Source: Rhipicephalus microplus (lineage: Eukaryota; Arthropoda; Arachnida; Ixodida; Ixodidae). From it: a stretch of 64,000 nucleotides of DNA. The stretch spans positions 159,498,053 to 159,562,052 of the forward strand of contig NC_134700.1 in assembly GCF_043290135.1 (NCBI RefSeq), written 5' to 3'. Both the position numbers and the translations under genes were made by a program. Within the stretch, counting starts at the first letter, position 1, and each line of letters starts with the position of its first letter. The notes beneath the pieces were generated by a model. It was not told where the DNA came from and did no database searches. It saw only the letters and a program-made list of their open reading frames with translations. Shown here one piece after another: positions 34,747-46,108 of the stretch.

Positions 34747-37700
34747 CCTCGATACCGACCTCAAATCCTCTCCTTGTACTGCCGACACGACGAAATTTGA
34801 TCGACGTCGACGTTGACGGCCTGACTGTTTCTGCACTTGTTGACACTGGGGCGCATATTTCTGTGATGAGTGCCCGACTTCGTCGCCGCCTGAAGAAAGT
34901 GCTCACACCGGCTGCTCTTGGCATTATTCGTGTCGCCGACGGAAGAAGTCTTGCCATCACAGGAATGTGCACAGCACGCATCACTATCGCCGATCACCCC
35001 ACATCTGTTCTCTTTGCAGTTATTGAGCAGTGCCCAAATGACCTAATTCTTGGTTTAGATTTCTTGTCCACCCATGCTGCTCTCATCGACTGTGCAACCG
35101 GCGTTCTTCAACTTGAACTGCCTCGACTTGGACCTGTGCCGTCCTCACCGTCACACCGCTTGTGCGCTGTTGATTATGTTCGGCTGTCACCGCAAGCCAC
35201 CACGTGTGTTGCCTTAACGATATCACCAGCTCTTCCTGACGGTGACTACATAGTGTCTCCATTGGTGGATGTGCTCTTGGCTCGAAGTGTTGCTGTGCCG
35301 CATACAATCGTGACTATTGTGGACAACTACGTTCAGCTTCCGCTCCTTAACTTCAGTAGTTCGACCCAAGTTCTCCCGCAAGGCATTTCGTTAGCCCACG
35401 TTTCCCCACTTGATGCATGTAGCATCGTGGCATTGGACCCTGAAGACTGCTCGTCCCCTACTGCAGCCAGCCGAGCAAACGCACCTAGCGACGAAATCAC
35501 GATGATGATCGCCCCTGATCTTCTGCCCTGTCAGTTGGCGCAACTCCACCACGTTCTGACTACCTACCGAGATATTTTCGACTTCGATGACCGCCCTTTA
35601 GGTCAAACGTCCTTCGTGCGTCATCAAATACATACCGGCGATGCTAATCCTGTTAGACGGCGACCGTATCGTGTTTCCCAGTCCGAACGCCAGGTCATAC
35701 AACGAGAAGTCGAGAAAATGCTCTCCAAAGGAGTCATAGAGGCCTCTTCAAGTCCATGGGCGTCACCTGTTGTTTTAGTGAAAAAGAAGGATGGCAGCTG
35801 GAGATTTTGCGTTGACTACCGTGCCTTGAACAAGATAACCCGCAAAGACGTATATCCGCTGCCACGAATTGACGACGCCCTTGATTGCCTTCATGGCGCG
35901 CGATACTTCTCATCTATTGATCTGCGTTCGGGCTACTGGCAAATTTCTGTCGACGACTTAGACCGAGAAAAGACTGCCTTCGTCACACCGGACGGCCTTT
36001 ATCAGTTCAAGGTTATGCCTTTTGGGCTGTGCAACGCCCCGGCAACGTTCGAACGCATGATGGACTCTCTTCTTCGTGGTTATAAATGGTCCATCTGTCT
36101 TTGCTACCTCGACGATGTGATTGTTTTTTCCCCAACATTTGAAACTCACTTAACTCGTTTGTCGACCATTTTAGCCGTTTTTCGTCGAGCAGGACTCCAG
36201 CTGAACTCGAAAAAGTGCAATTTCGGCCGACAACAAATCACGATCCTTGGTCATCTTGTAAGTGCTGCTGGCGTCCAACCTGACCCTGACAAGGTTAGCG
36301 CTGTCAAGAATTTCCCTCTGCCTTCTTCAACCAAAGATGTTCGGAGTTTTGTGGGCTTATGCTCGTACTTCCGCCGCTTTATACGCGATTTCGCTACAAT
36401 TGCACGACCACTAACTGATCTTCTCAAAAAGAACGTGCCCTTCTCGTGGGGCCAAGACCAAGCAGCTGCGTTTTCCACGCTGATCGACCTGCTCATTTCA
36501 CCACCAATACTGGCTCACTTTGACCCGTCTGCGACGACTGAAGTACGCACAGACGCCAGTGCTCACGGAATCGGCGCCGTCCTCGCTCAACACCAGGGAG
36601 GCCAAACGCGTGTTATTGCGTATGCCAGCCGCCTTCTCTCCACATCTGAGCGAAACTATTCGATAACAGAGCGCGAGTGTCTTGCGTTGGTCTGGGCTGT
36701 AGCGAAATTTCGCCCCTACTTGTATGGCCGGGAGTTTTCAGTTATTACGGACCACCACGCTCTGTGTTGGCTGTCGTCGCTCAAGGACCCAACTGGTCGC
36801 CTAGGTCGCTGGGCTCTACGTCTCCAGGAGTATAACTTCGACGTAATTTATAAGTCTGGCAGGTTGCACCAAGATGCTGATTGTCTCTCGCGTTATCCAG
36901 TGGACCCTGCTAGACTCGCTGTCCATGAAGGCGATTCTTGTGTGCTCGCCATATCTGATTTGCACGACATCGGCACAGAGCAGCGCCGGGACGCAACCCT
37001 CAAGAAGGTCATTCAGCGAGTATCTTCAGGACATTCCGACCCTTCGCTCCGTCAATATGTCCTTCGCAACGACATTCTGTATCGTCGCAACATGAAGTCT
37101 GATGGCCCGGAATATTTGTTAGTTATTCCCCGACACCTGCGTGCCACTATTCTTCAACATCTGCATGACGCACCGACGGCGGGACACCTGGGTTTTTCAC
37201 GCACCTATCACCGCGTGCGGCAACGGTTCTTTTGGCCTGGCATGTATAAATTTGTGCGCCGTTATGTCGCTGCTTGCGAGCGCTGCCAGCGTCGGAAACG
37301 TCCTGCTCTCCGTCCGGCTGGCCTGCTCCAACCTATCGACATTCCCCCGGAACCATTCTTCCGCATCGGCCTCGACTTGCTCGGACCTTTCCCGACGTCC
37401 GTGTCAGGCAACAAGTGGATCGCTGTCGCAACCGACTATGCGACCAGATACGCGATAACTCGTGCCTTGCCAACTAGCTGCGCTACAGACGTCGCAGACT
37501 TTCTCCTAAATGACGTCATTCTGCGGCATGGAGCTCCGCGCCAGCTTTTGACGGATCGGGGCCGCTGCTTCCTCGCAAAAGTTATCGACGAAATCCTCCG
37601 GAGCTGCTCTACCGAACATCACCTTACTACTGCCTACCATCCCCAGACTAACGGTCTCACGGAGCGTCTCAACCGAACTCTTACAGACATGTTGTCTATG

Positions 37701-38216
37701 TACGTCTCTGCTGACCACCGTGACTGGGACGCAATGCTCCCCTACGTTACATTTGCATATAATTCGTCAAGACATGACACCGCCGGCTACTCTCCATTCT
37801 TTCTTTTGTACGGCTGCAACCCTGCGTTGCCATTCGACACACTCCTTCCTTCTGCTACTATCCAACCAACGGTGTATGCGCAGGACGCTGCTTCTCGAGC
37901 CCGCGTCGCTCGCCAAATCGCGCACACTAGGCTCAGTGCTTCTCAGGCCGCACAAAAAGTCCGCTACGATGACTCGCACCGCGACGTTGACTACCCTGAT
38001 GACTCTCTTGTCCTACTCTGGACGCCGTATCGACGTGAAGGTTTGTGCGAGAAGCTCCTCCCACGATACACAGGACCCTACAAAGTTCTCCGCAAGGTCA
38101 CCGACGTCGACTACCTCATCACTCCCGTTCAACCGCACTCATCCTCTGCCACACCATCTACTGATGTTGTTCATGTGTCGCGCCTAAAGCCCTACTATAC
38201 TGCCAGTCCTGATTGA
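34713..38216 (+). CDS. pol: Pol polyprotein: protease, RT, RNase H, integrase
   Basis: About 1,167 codons in the -1 frame relative to gag. There is no ATG before the protease, so it is expected as a Gag-Pol fusion through the signal at 34,707. Domains in order: aspartic protease with DTGA (34,842); reverse transcriptase with FCVDYRALN, SSIDLRSGYWQI, MPFGLCNAPATF and the YLDD active site (36,105-36,116); RNase H with RTDASAHG (36,552) and ITERECLALVWA; integrase with an HHCC zinc region (HLHDAPTAGHLG, CERCQRRK) and catalytic Asp at 37,374, Asp near 37,554 and Glu at 37,662, a D,D35E spacing. A GPY/F-type segment lies near the C-terminus. There is no internal stop. All recognisable catalytic residues are present, so the enzymes may be functional. 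Confidence 0.95.
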   Translation, partial: LSGAALGGEAASSIPTSNPLLVLPTRRNLIDVDVDGLTVSALVDTGAHISVMSARLRRRLKKVLTPAALGIIRVADGRSLAITGMCTARITIADHPTSVLFAVIEQCPNDLILGLDFLSTHAALIDCATGVLQLELPRLGPVPSSPSHRLCAVDYVRLSPQATTCVALTISPALPDGDYIVSPLVDVLLARSVAVPHTIVTIVDNYVQLPLLNFSSSTQVLPQGISLAHVSPLDACSIVALDPEDCSSPTAASRANAPSDEITMMIAPDLLPCQLAQLHHVLTTYRDIFDFDDRPLGQTSFVRHQIHTGDANPVRRRPYRVSQSERQVIQREVEKMLSKGVIEASSSPWASPVVLVKKKDGSWRFCVDYRALNKITRKDVYPLPRIDDALDCLHGARYFSSIDLRSGYWQISVDDLDREKTAFVTPDGLYQFKVMPFGLCNAPATFERMMDSLLRGYKWSICLCYLDDVIVFSPTFETHLTRLSTILAVFRRAGLQLNSKKCNFGRQQITILGHLVSAAGVQPDPDKVSAVKNFPLPSSTKDVRSFVGLCSYFRRFIRDFATIARPLTDLLKKNVPFSWGQDQAAAFSTLIDLLISPPILAHFDPSATTEVRTDASAHGIGAVLAQHQGGQTRVIAYASRLLSTSERNYSITERECLALVWAVAKFRPYLYGREFSVITDHHALCWLSSLKDPTGRLGRWALRLQEYNFDVIYKSGRLHQDADCLSRYPVDPARLAVHEGDSCVLAISDLHDIGTEQRRDATLKKVIQRVSSGHSDPSLRQYVLRNDILYRRNMKSDGPEYLLVIPRHLRATILQHLHDAPTAGHLGFSRTYHRVRQRFFWPGMYKFVRRYVAACERCQRRKRPALRPAGLLQPIDIPPEPFFRIGLDLLGPFPTSVSGNKWIAVATDYATRYAITRALPTSCATDVADFLLNDVILRHGAPRQLLTDRGRCFLAKVIDEILRSCSTEHHLTTAYHPQTNGLTERLNRTLTDMLSMYVSADHRDWDAMLPYVTFAYNSSRHDTAGYSPFFLLYGCNPALPFDTLLPSATIQPTVYAQDAASRARVARQIAHTRLSASQAAQKVRYDDSHRDVDYPDDSLVLLWTPYRREGLCEKLLPRYTGPYKVLRKVTDVDYLITPVQPHSSSATPSTDVVHVSRLKPYYTASPD

Positions 38217-38223
38217 CTTAGGG

Positions 38224-38256
38224 GCGCCGTGACGGCGCTTTGTTCGCCGGGGGTGA
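38224..38256 (+). promoter_or_regulatory. Hairpin and putative polypurine tract before the 3' LTR
   Basis: Just after the pol stop, GCGCCGT and ACGGCGC (38,224-38,238) are complementary around one base. CCGGGGGTGA immediately before the LTR (to 38,256) is the purine-rich stretch expected to prime plus-strand DNA synthesis. Confidence 0.55.
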
Positions 38257-38421
38257 TGTTACGAGGCAGTGGGCATGGCTCTACCGTCGTGGACAACAAA
38301 TCGATGAAAAAGAAGTGGACTCGCCGCGCGAGAGACTGGCAGCTCTGAAGCGTCACTTTTACATGTAAATATAGGAAATACGCTCATTTCTCTCTTCCGT
38401 GTGTTTGCGATCCCCGTAACA
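38257..38421 (+). repeat. 3' LTR of the gypsy element
   Basis: 165 bp, matching the 5' LTR base for base in my reading. It is followed by the ATAT target-site duplication. Confidence 0.95.
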
Positions 38422-38425
38422 ATAT

Positions 38426-41400
38426 TTCAGTTTTATTCAAAGGTCACAATAACTCAAATATTTTACACTGAACGAAGTGGTAAAAAGGACAAAAAAGTCG
38501 GTGGACACTACTTACGTTATGCTTTTTTTTGCATTACACTTCGATAAATTACTGCTATGCGAATGCAGACATGCGAACTGTAGCATGAAAGATAACTTGG
38601 CGATATACTCACCGATAACGCGAATAATAGTATAGGCACTGCATGCTCAACAAGGAAACCAGGCTGCAGGAATACTGAGTGTTGAAAGTCCAGTGAGCAC
38701 TGTATTTTGAACGATTGCCCTTGTTTCTTTCTTATATACAAAACACGGGTCCCCAGGCGTACGTTTGTTGCTACTGCATCCTTGCGCAGCGCATCGTTTC
38801 CGCAGGTACCGACGAAAGCACTCAGCGTTAAATGTAATCCGCATCGTCCGCTGCCCGTTGGACACTTCACTCAAGACGTTCACCAAAGATAAGATGTACC
38901 TCACGATTTCACGTACAGCAAAGAACGCAAGCAAATGGCGAACAGATGACAGTGTCATCTGTTCAAGGGCTGACCAATAATAGTGCGGGAAGAGGACTCC
39001 AGAAAACAAATTTTCGTCATAATAAAAACATTCATAATTTCTTTGCTCATTACGCCTACATATAATGTTGGGGGAAAGAAATTTCATTCGTAAAACAGCG
39101 ATTGCTTCGACTTTAACTCAAACATGGTTTTTCAATATTATGTTTGTTCCCTCCACACATAGTGTCGCTTCAATCGCAGCTCTCACAACTCCCCATGCTG
39201 ATTTCACTGGCAATATCTTCTGAACCACTTTTCCCCCGAACTTTCGCAACCTATTTGAATAGACCTTGCGCCGACCCTCGGAGCGCCCGAGGTTGCCAAC
39301 CTCTACCAAACGTAGTGATTTCAATCTATACTCGGCTTTGCATGCCAGGCTACTTGCGTATGCATTCTCGAGCCACAAAGTGAAAGTTGGTTGGCAATTG
39401 CTCCACGCTAGACGGGAAACTCGTACAACAGCAAAGTTTTTGATCTCGTTTTCTGTATCTGCTTGTCTGCTTGTCTGTTTGTTTGTTTTCTACCCATGGA
39501 CATCGTCAGTCAACTAAAAAGGTGCGTTGATCCGGAGCCACGGTCTTTCATTGCTGAAGGCGCGGACGTGATAATATCTGTGTTATCTGGCGAGAGTGGC
39601 TTGGTTGCCTGCCTGGTAACCTTCCACGGCTTCACCGCGCGCAGTATCGGTTGCGGAGGCGGTCGCTTGAGCGTCAATACCGCGCACCAGTGGAGTCCTT
39701 CAAGGATACGGCTACCGGCTCGAATATTCGTGCAGGGCCTGCCGTGCTTCATTGGCGTGCATTGCTTAACTCCTGCGAGGAGCTTAATGATCGTAGGAAA
39801 TTTCTCGTCGACTTTGGGGCGTCATTAGTCGTCTTCGCACTGAATCATGGCCAGTCGAGTTCTCGTTCTGGTGATTCATCATTCTAACGCACTGCGGCAT
39901 CAGGTCGTCTCGTTAGAAAATACTGACAAAATCGAAATTGTCCACCAGCGAATTTGCTTCGGTGAGTTGGCTGGCTCTGTGAGGCGAATAATTGAGACAT
40001 TTCTTAGCTTTTCTTTTCTGCCCTTGCTCATTGGACATTGGTGATATCTAGCTGGACAATGGTTCGCGCAAGCGCTAGTTTGCCAGCCATTTTAGGTAGC
40101 CACGATTTGTTCGGTTGTTCTGTGCCTCCTGCGTACACTGGTTTTATTACGCAGTAAGATAAAAAAAAAACAGTATCTGTAGTTGCCCGCCGGTCGAAGC
40201 ACTGGCAATACTGCAGTCTTCAACGACGATGTGTTGTTACGAACGGAAATATTGCGTCATTCAGAAAGTGGGTGGCTTGAAAGGTAAACACAGGGCTACG
40301 GCACCTATAAATATTTCAAGGCCATTCCACGCACTGTGGCGAAAGACCTACACGTCTCGGAATCCAACGTCTGGAGGTGACAACAGTGACGGTGCCGAAA
40401 TCACATTACTTGGTGTCTGTATGACGCTATCTGATGACATATGACGCTATCTGATGACATCGGCGCTATGTCGAAGATGAGCCGATCCTGGAGGTAGTGC
40501 GCAACACCAGGCGAAGTACATAAAGGTACGGGAAATGGCAGGTGCTCTAATCTACAGAGAACACATATGTAATTTAGCGAGTTTCTTCTGAGAGCATCAG
40601 GCTTTTGCCTGTGATCTGCCAAGCGTTAACTACAGGTACTGCCAATTTCCAGTTCGTCTTCTGTGTTGTTTTCGATGAACTGCGATCGAACATAAATGAA
40701 TAAATGTTGATTCTATATGTTCGATACAAAAAATCTCTAAAAACTTATAGAACTGCTGTAGTGAAACAAAGGGATTTATTTCGTTATAAAAAAAAGTGTG
40801 CAAACAGAGAGAGGCAGAGAAGGACGAAAGAGGGCTTCACCATCGTACTCGACGGCTTGAATGATCAGGTGTGTCACTTTTGGGCTGTGTACATTCGGCG
40901 CGCTTTGAGAACTTCAGTTTCCATATATAGATCGACTGTATTAAAGTTTTTAGCGCATACCAGATGTATCCACGACTCTAAATTGATCGAACTGTAAGCA
41001 CAGGTAAATGAAGTATTCGTGTCGTAACAATTGTTAATAGCATATGAACCAATACCATCTCTCACAATCAGGGGCCAAGAGTATTTTTCAGGCGATGTCC
41101 GAGCACCTCTGTATAGTACATCGATGCCCGTGTTTGAATGTACGTCCGTGCGGATGCATGCGCAAAATTTGAAAATTTCGATGTGTGAATAGGGGAGGAA
41201 AATTTTCACATGACAGCAACCTGCACTTCATCTTTATCGGCACGTCAAGGTTTGCCTGAATCTAGCAATGTTCAGGTCTCCACTTTTTTCCACAAATGCG
41301 TACAAGTCACAAGGAGCATGAGCACTTATCGTTTTTTTAGTATTGAAAGCCCTCCCATTATACGATATTGTACGAACTTTCACAATTAGTGTGGAACGTG

Positions 41401-43654
41401 CAGCTCCCATTTTCGTTGCACCGTGTTGCGTTCCGGTGATTTTTTTAACTGTGGAAAGTTTCCCGCAAGATGACCATTGTTCTTTAGTTCTTAGGAAAAA
41501 GGACGATCGTGGAATGAAATAACTCAATTTAAAAAATGAGCGAAGAATTCCGAAAGGCTGGCACTCAGTCAGCTCGCGAGGGGAGTGATTTAGGCCCAGA
41601 ATAACGGCCGGAGTTGATAACAATAACGGTACCAAAGTTACCTCACTTGACGTCTTCATGACGTCATCCAACGTCATCACCAGAAATCGATCAGATTCGG
41701 CGCTAAGCCTCTACCGTTAAAAGAACATGTTCGATGACTGTTGGTCGGGTACATGGTAGCGGCAGTAACAAGACTGCGGACGGTCTTGACTGCTTTGTAT
41801 GGAGTCGACTTGGGGAATTTCTCGTCTCAGTAATAAAGTGTATTACTCAATCAACCCTTTTGCCGAGAGTTTTCGTGAAGCAACATGTCCTCAGCGGTAG
41901 GTGCAAGAGTTCGACGTTAGGCACCGTGCCAGGGTTTGTGCAGGTGTTAGTTGTCGGTGGGCAGTGGGCACGCTACCAACACTCTTCCCAGTTCGCTCAC
42001 CCTCGATGGAAATTTGTAGTTGCTCTTTAAACCAAAGCGAACTTCCAACTAGCGAGCGCTCCTAAAGCTCGGCCTCCTTTATGCGTCCATGCGTAGCAGT
42101 CTACTTCGCAAGCCACCTCGAAAGTTCTTGGGGATGAAGCAATACTGTTGCTACGGAATAGACACAGGTCGCCTTCATGACAGGAGTCATAGTGGCTCTA
42201 CAGTCTGCGTTGCACTTTCAAGAAAAATGCCCCGAGTGCGTTTCCCCGAATTTTGTGAAATGAGGCGCCTGGGCGGAATCTTTACTGGGAGGTCTTGGCA
42301 TGGCTACAGGTGCGCCCACAGCCAATAAAATCCTTCTGCTGAAGACTCGTACGAAGCAAACAGCTTGTAGATGGCAAAGTTACGCCTAAAACGTAAATAA
42401 GTTGCATTGCACTTTACAGCTGGCCGAAAGTAATGACATTATCCACTGTTACTCTTGTAAAAAATAATGAGGTTACTTTGCAAATAGTTTATTAAAAGTC
42501 CCTCGGATAAAAGTCCGGATATTAAAGTTAACTCGAATATAAGTTCAAGTGTTTCGTGGCTTTACGGACTTGCCTTCTTCCATACCTCAGGTTTGGCACT
42601 CCGATGAACCAAATCCTTCTGCCGTATTCATTGTATGTTGTACCACGACATCAAAGCGCTCTGAAGCGTTTGCCTTAAGGCGTCCTCAAATGTTTTCTTT
42701 TTTTGCAATGTCTTTGCTGAAAGTTATTTTTCAAAAGTGTACTGATTTATATGGCATGTTGTGTCGCTTACTGCATACGTTGGATTCAGAAATATACCCC
42801 GGACTTCTTACTGTCGAGCCCCATGCAAGGCAGAGGTCTTTTATCGTGGACAAATGAGTTTTATCGATCGATTCAACAACAACTCAGCAATGGCTCAGCC
42901 CTGAGCAACGCCTACGTTGAATGCATATAACGCTTCCACACGCAGATTTACATAAGTGATGAGGAAAGCAATGAAGATTGACTTCAAGCTGATGCCTCTT
43001 TGATGGCATGTGAATCGGAAAATTACGGCATCGCCAATCAACCTCCTGGATCAACCGGTACTTTAACAAATACTAAAAGAAGACAGCTTCGCCTGCATTT
43101 AACGATTGGACAAGTAAGTGCGTTGGTGACAATATAATGGTGTAGACTCCACCATTCACATAGACCGGCATGCACAAGCTTGTTCTTGCATTTGTTTCCT
43201 CCAGCTTTCAAGACATCCACTGCCCAATAAGAAGTTATAAGCGCTGTGTATACGTGGTCGCGTCGACAAGCGTTGAGACATGTTGTTGACTGAAGACGAC
43301 CTTGCATTTTTTCTCTCTCTCTCTGTCGTTCTACGAGGAAAGTACAAACGCACGCCTGCGCAGCCACTGTTTTCTTGGCTCCCGTTCAAAGTTCCTGCTT
43401 GACCAAGGCTCTGCCACATTGACGGCGCAGCGAGACTTCAAGGCGCGCAAAGCCGCTGAAGCGATAACGAACAACCTAATAGCTTCCTCGCCGAACAGGA
43501 CTGTTCTAACGACACGCTGCGTAAATGTGATAAGCTGATGAAGTGTTGGATTGTTGCGTGCGGGAAACCTAGGCGCGTCCCGCGCCGTATGGAGGGTATT
43601 CACGTCACCGTGTGCCATTTTGTTGTACAACGCGCAGCATCACTGTTCCGAACA
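38426..43654. other. No gene recognised; traces of one dispersed repeat
   Basis: ATGACGCTATCTGATGACAT is duplicated head to tail at about 40,421-40,460. About 40,370-40,460 and 41,600-41,690 share a degenerate motif series (GACAACAGTGACGGTGCC versus GATAACAATAACGGTACC, then TCACTTG and TGACGTCAT-like sequence), suggesting two old copies of an unnamed repeat. The 148-codon minus frame at 41,234-41,680 lies across the second copy and is probably not a gene. TCTC runs occur near 43,312. Confidence 0.4.
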
Positions 43655-44040
43655 TAGAGAACTCTGGCACTAGTGTCTACGGGAGCTGCAGCGCACGGCG
43701 CTTCAGCGAGCATGGGAATGATGGGTAGTACATGCATTTGTCTAGTCTTCGGACTTCTGCCTCGGTTTGTGTTCGCGTGGCTGGGAGCTGCTTTGTCACG
43801 AAACAAAAATGAGGAAATGTTTGGCAGTTGCGCTATACTTTTTTAGCCTTGCCATTTCAGATCGGGTCACAAAGTTCGAAATGGTTCGTTCTTTTCTTCA
43901 AAGTAGAACCGCAACACAGCAATGAACGAAGCCACAAGTGCGATTCGCCACCCGCAAGTACGAAGACTAGGCAAATCCGTGTACTACCCATTATTTCCGT
44001 GGTCGCCGAACGATCGCAGCGCCAGAGTCCCCTCTAGTTA
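43655..44040. mobile_element. Foldback (MITE-like) element, ~385 bp
   Basis: The left arm (about 43,655-43,770) and right arm (about 43,940-44,040) are inverted relatives, sharing ATGGGTAGTACA...GGATTTG(C/T)CTAGTCTTCG and ends TAGAGAACTCTGGC / GCCAGAGTCCCCTCTA. The centre has no coding frame. The arms have diverged by many substitutions, so the copy is old. Confidence 0.6.
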
Positions 44041-44468
44041 ATTTTAGGAAACTCCATGGTTCAGAAGACAAGCAGAACGAGTTAAGAAAGCGTGCCTTTA
44101 ACTATGCTTTGTGTACAACAATATGACAGCCATCGGTCAGTGTACACCCTAAACACTACAAAAGTGAAAGTTGAGAAGGATGGGGGCAGAGGAAGAATGG
44201 AAGATATGAAGATCAACAAGACGCGCGTCTGGTTTGCTGCCCTGAAGCTGAATAACGAGTTATGAAAATACGGCAGGAACGGGAAGGAGCTATCGGTGCG
44301 GTAAATGTTCGTTTCGTGTACAACCTATCAACAAAAACAGTCTACTTCTTTCGCAAGCAATATACGTTCAGTGATTTGATTACTGAAGTGTGGCAATTGT
44401 TGCTGCTGTTAGATCGGACTCCCATCTTGCGTAACCTTCGCTATAGCATTCGAGGTAATCATCTCTTA
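44041..44468. other. No gene recognised
   Basis: Unassigned sequence between the foldback element and the SINE. Nothing is supported. Confidence 0.4.
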
Positions 44469-44730
44469 TTACCATCTTGGTTTGCCCCACCACGATGGTC
44501 TTGTGGCGAAGGTACTCGGCTGCTGACCCGCAGATCGCGGAGGGAATCCCGGCAGCGGCAGCTGCATTTTCGATGGAAGCGAAAATGTTGTAGGCCCGTG
44601 CGCTAAGATTTGGGTACACGTTAAAACCCTAGGTGGTCGAAACTACCGGAGACCTCCACTACAGCGTTTCTCATAATCATATGCTGATTTTGGAACGTTC
44701 AGCCCTACATATCGGCATCATTACCATCTT
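44469..44730 (+). mobile_element. tRNA-derived SINE with target-site duplication
   Basis: ATTACCATCTT at 44,469-44,479 and 44,720-44,730 flanks a plus-strand copy that starts near TTTGCCCCACCACGATGG. The B-box region has decayed (GGAGGGAATCCC), the body carries many substitutions and a short deletion (TTAAAACCCTAGG), and the tail is CATATCGGCATC instead of ATCA repeats. This is one of the oldest copies in the window. Confidence 0.85.
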
Positions 44731-45649
44731 CGTTTCTTGTATAGACCTTTCCATAGTCGCAGCGTTATAGTTAGCGTGTACTAATCGCTATATACCGAAC
44801 GACGTGGCTTTAAAGAGGTTGCCGCGTGCGCACAAACGTGATGACAACTTACCCCCCAATTGGGAAAACCTCCTGGAAGTTTTCTTTTTTTCTGCAAACC
44901 AATACTAAACCCAATGTGTGATCACTGCACTCAGTCCTTGTTCTTGTTCACCAATTGCCTGTGGCACATACACCCTTGGCAGGATTGGGCAAGAATTGAG
45001 TGGTTTTATAAAATATCGTGCCGTTTTGGAATAATGGAGATTATATAATGGAAAGATTACCGATGACCTGGGAAATTGTGGTGATTCATCTAATGGATAC
45101 AATTATTTAAATAAAGAAAGGAATTTATTCTTAAATTAGAGTAATCCTCTCATTTTTTACGTAATGTTGTAGACACGCTAGGATAATAATGCAGATGTAT
45201 TAGTCAGTCACATGTAAATAAATGCCCACTTCTTATTTCCCGTTTGGTCAGACCTGTTGCCACCAATCCTATGGGGGAAAAAATTAGCAGAAGAAAGCTA
45301 GCATCTTATATAAACCATGACTGTGAAGCCTCATACAAATAGTAACGAAAACGTTCGATATAGGGGCAGCGGGACAGTTACTGAAAAACAATAAACAAAA
45401 AATATAAAAAAACAAGAGAGAGGGATATATATTAAGACAGAATTCTCATGGCCTTTCCGTAATTACCCTATCTGCCCACGTCGAGGTTTCAAAAGCCACT
45501 TACACTGCAAACGGGGCGGTCTTTTCAGCTCAAAATATGAAATAAAAAAACAAGGAAGAGAAAAACACAGTGATCAAACAAAACAAACAAGGTCAACAGA
45601 GATAAAGAGAGAGAGAAAACACAGTGAGACAAAAGCCTACTCGTGCACC
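44731..45649. other. AT-rich spacer, no gene recognised
   Basis: AT-rich sequence with A runs and a GAGA stretch near 45,605. It changes abruptly to GC-rich sequence near 45,650, which I take as the 5' side of the LINE. Confidence 0.45.
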
Positions 45650-46108
45650 GGTGTCGCATATCTCTGAGCATCGCTCGGCAGCTCGCCAATCGGTGGCCAC
45701 ATCACGGTGTCGCGCCGATCTCTGTGTCCCGCACGGTTCGGCGCACGCGACGGCTGCTACAGTGGCACGTGGGCCTGGCCTTCCGGTCGGGCCGACCACA
45801 GCCGAGAGTAGTGAGTCCCCGTTTTGTTGCGAGCGCCGCTCGGACGGTGTGTGCCGCTCGCTTGCTCGGCCTTGTCCGCCAGACGGAGCTTTCGGCGGCG
45901 CTCACGTGTTTTTTTTTTAGTATTTTGAACTGTGTCTTTTTTTTCTCCAGCCACCACGTGGCTGAGGTCTGCGCGTAGACCGACCACGTGCATGCGCAGG
46001 TGCTGTGAAGTGTAGCGTATTTATTTATTAGTGTGGTTCTTTTTGGCTTAAACCAGTGTATTTTAGTACAGTTTTCTAACACGTGGGCATCGGTAAACTG
46101 AGCTAGCC
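45650..46108 (+). promoter_or_regulatory. LINE 5' leader, probable internal promoter region
   Basis: GC-rich leader before ORF1, with CACGTG motifs at about 45,760, 45,954 and 45,984 and T runs at about 45,910 and 45,937. Non-LTR elements usually carry an internal promoter here. The assignment is positional; no specific element was recognised. Confidence 0.45.

Larger units (their letters stand above)
33186..38425 (+). mobile_element. Complete Ty3/gypsy-type LTR retrotransposon
   Basis: A 5.2 kb element with 165 bp LTRs (33,190-33,354 and 38,257-38,421) that look identical by eye. The ends are TGTTACG...CGTAACA, flanked by a 4 bp target-site duplication ATAT (33,186-33,189; 38,422-38,425). 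Gag and pol lie in the order protease, RT, RNase H, integrase, which places it in the Ty3/gypsy class. No env-like frame and no chromodomain are visible; the integrase ends in a GPY/F-type module (TGPYKVLRK). The short LTRs and CCHC Gag recall the Mag-type branch, but the clade is an inference. Identical LTRs and intact frames imply a very recent insertion that may still be active. Confidence 0.96.

Noticed and set aside
40421..40460. CTGATGA motifs considered as further hammerhead cores
   Set aside because: No GAAA partner or stem II follows; the motif is part of a 20 bp duplication.
41234..41680. 148-codon minus-strand frame
   Set aside because: It covers a degenerate dispersed repeat (related to 40,370-40,460) and has no domain, so it is probably chance.
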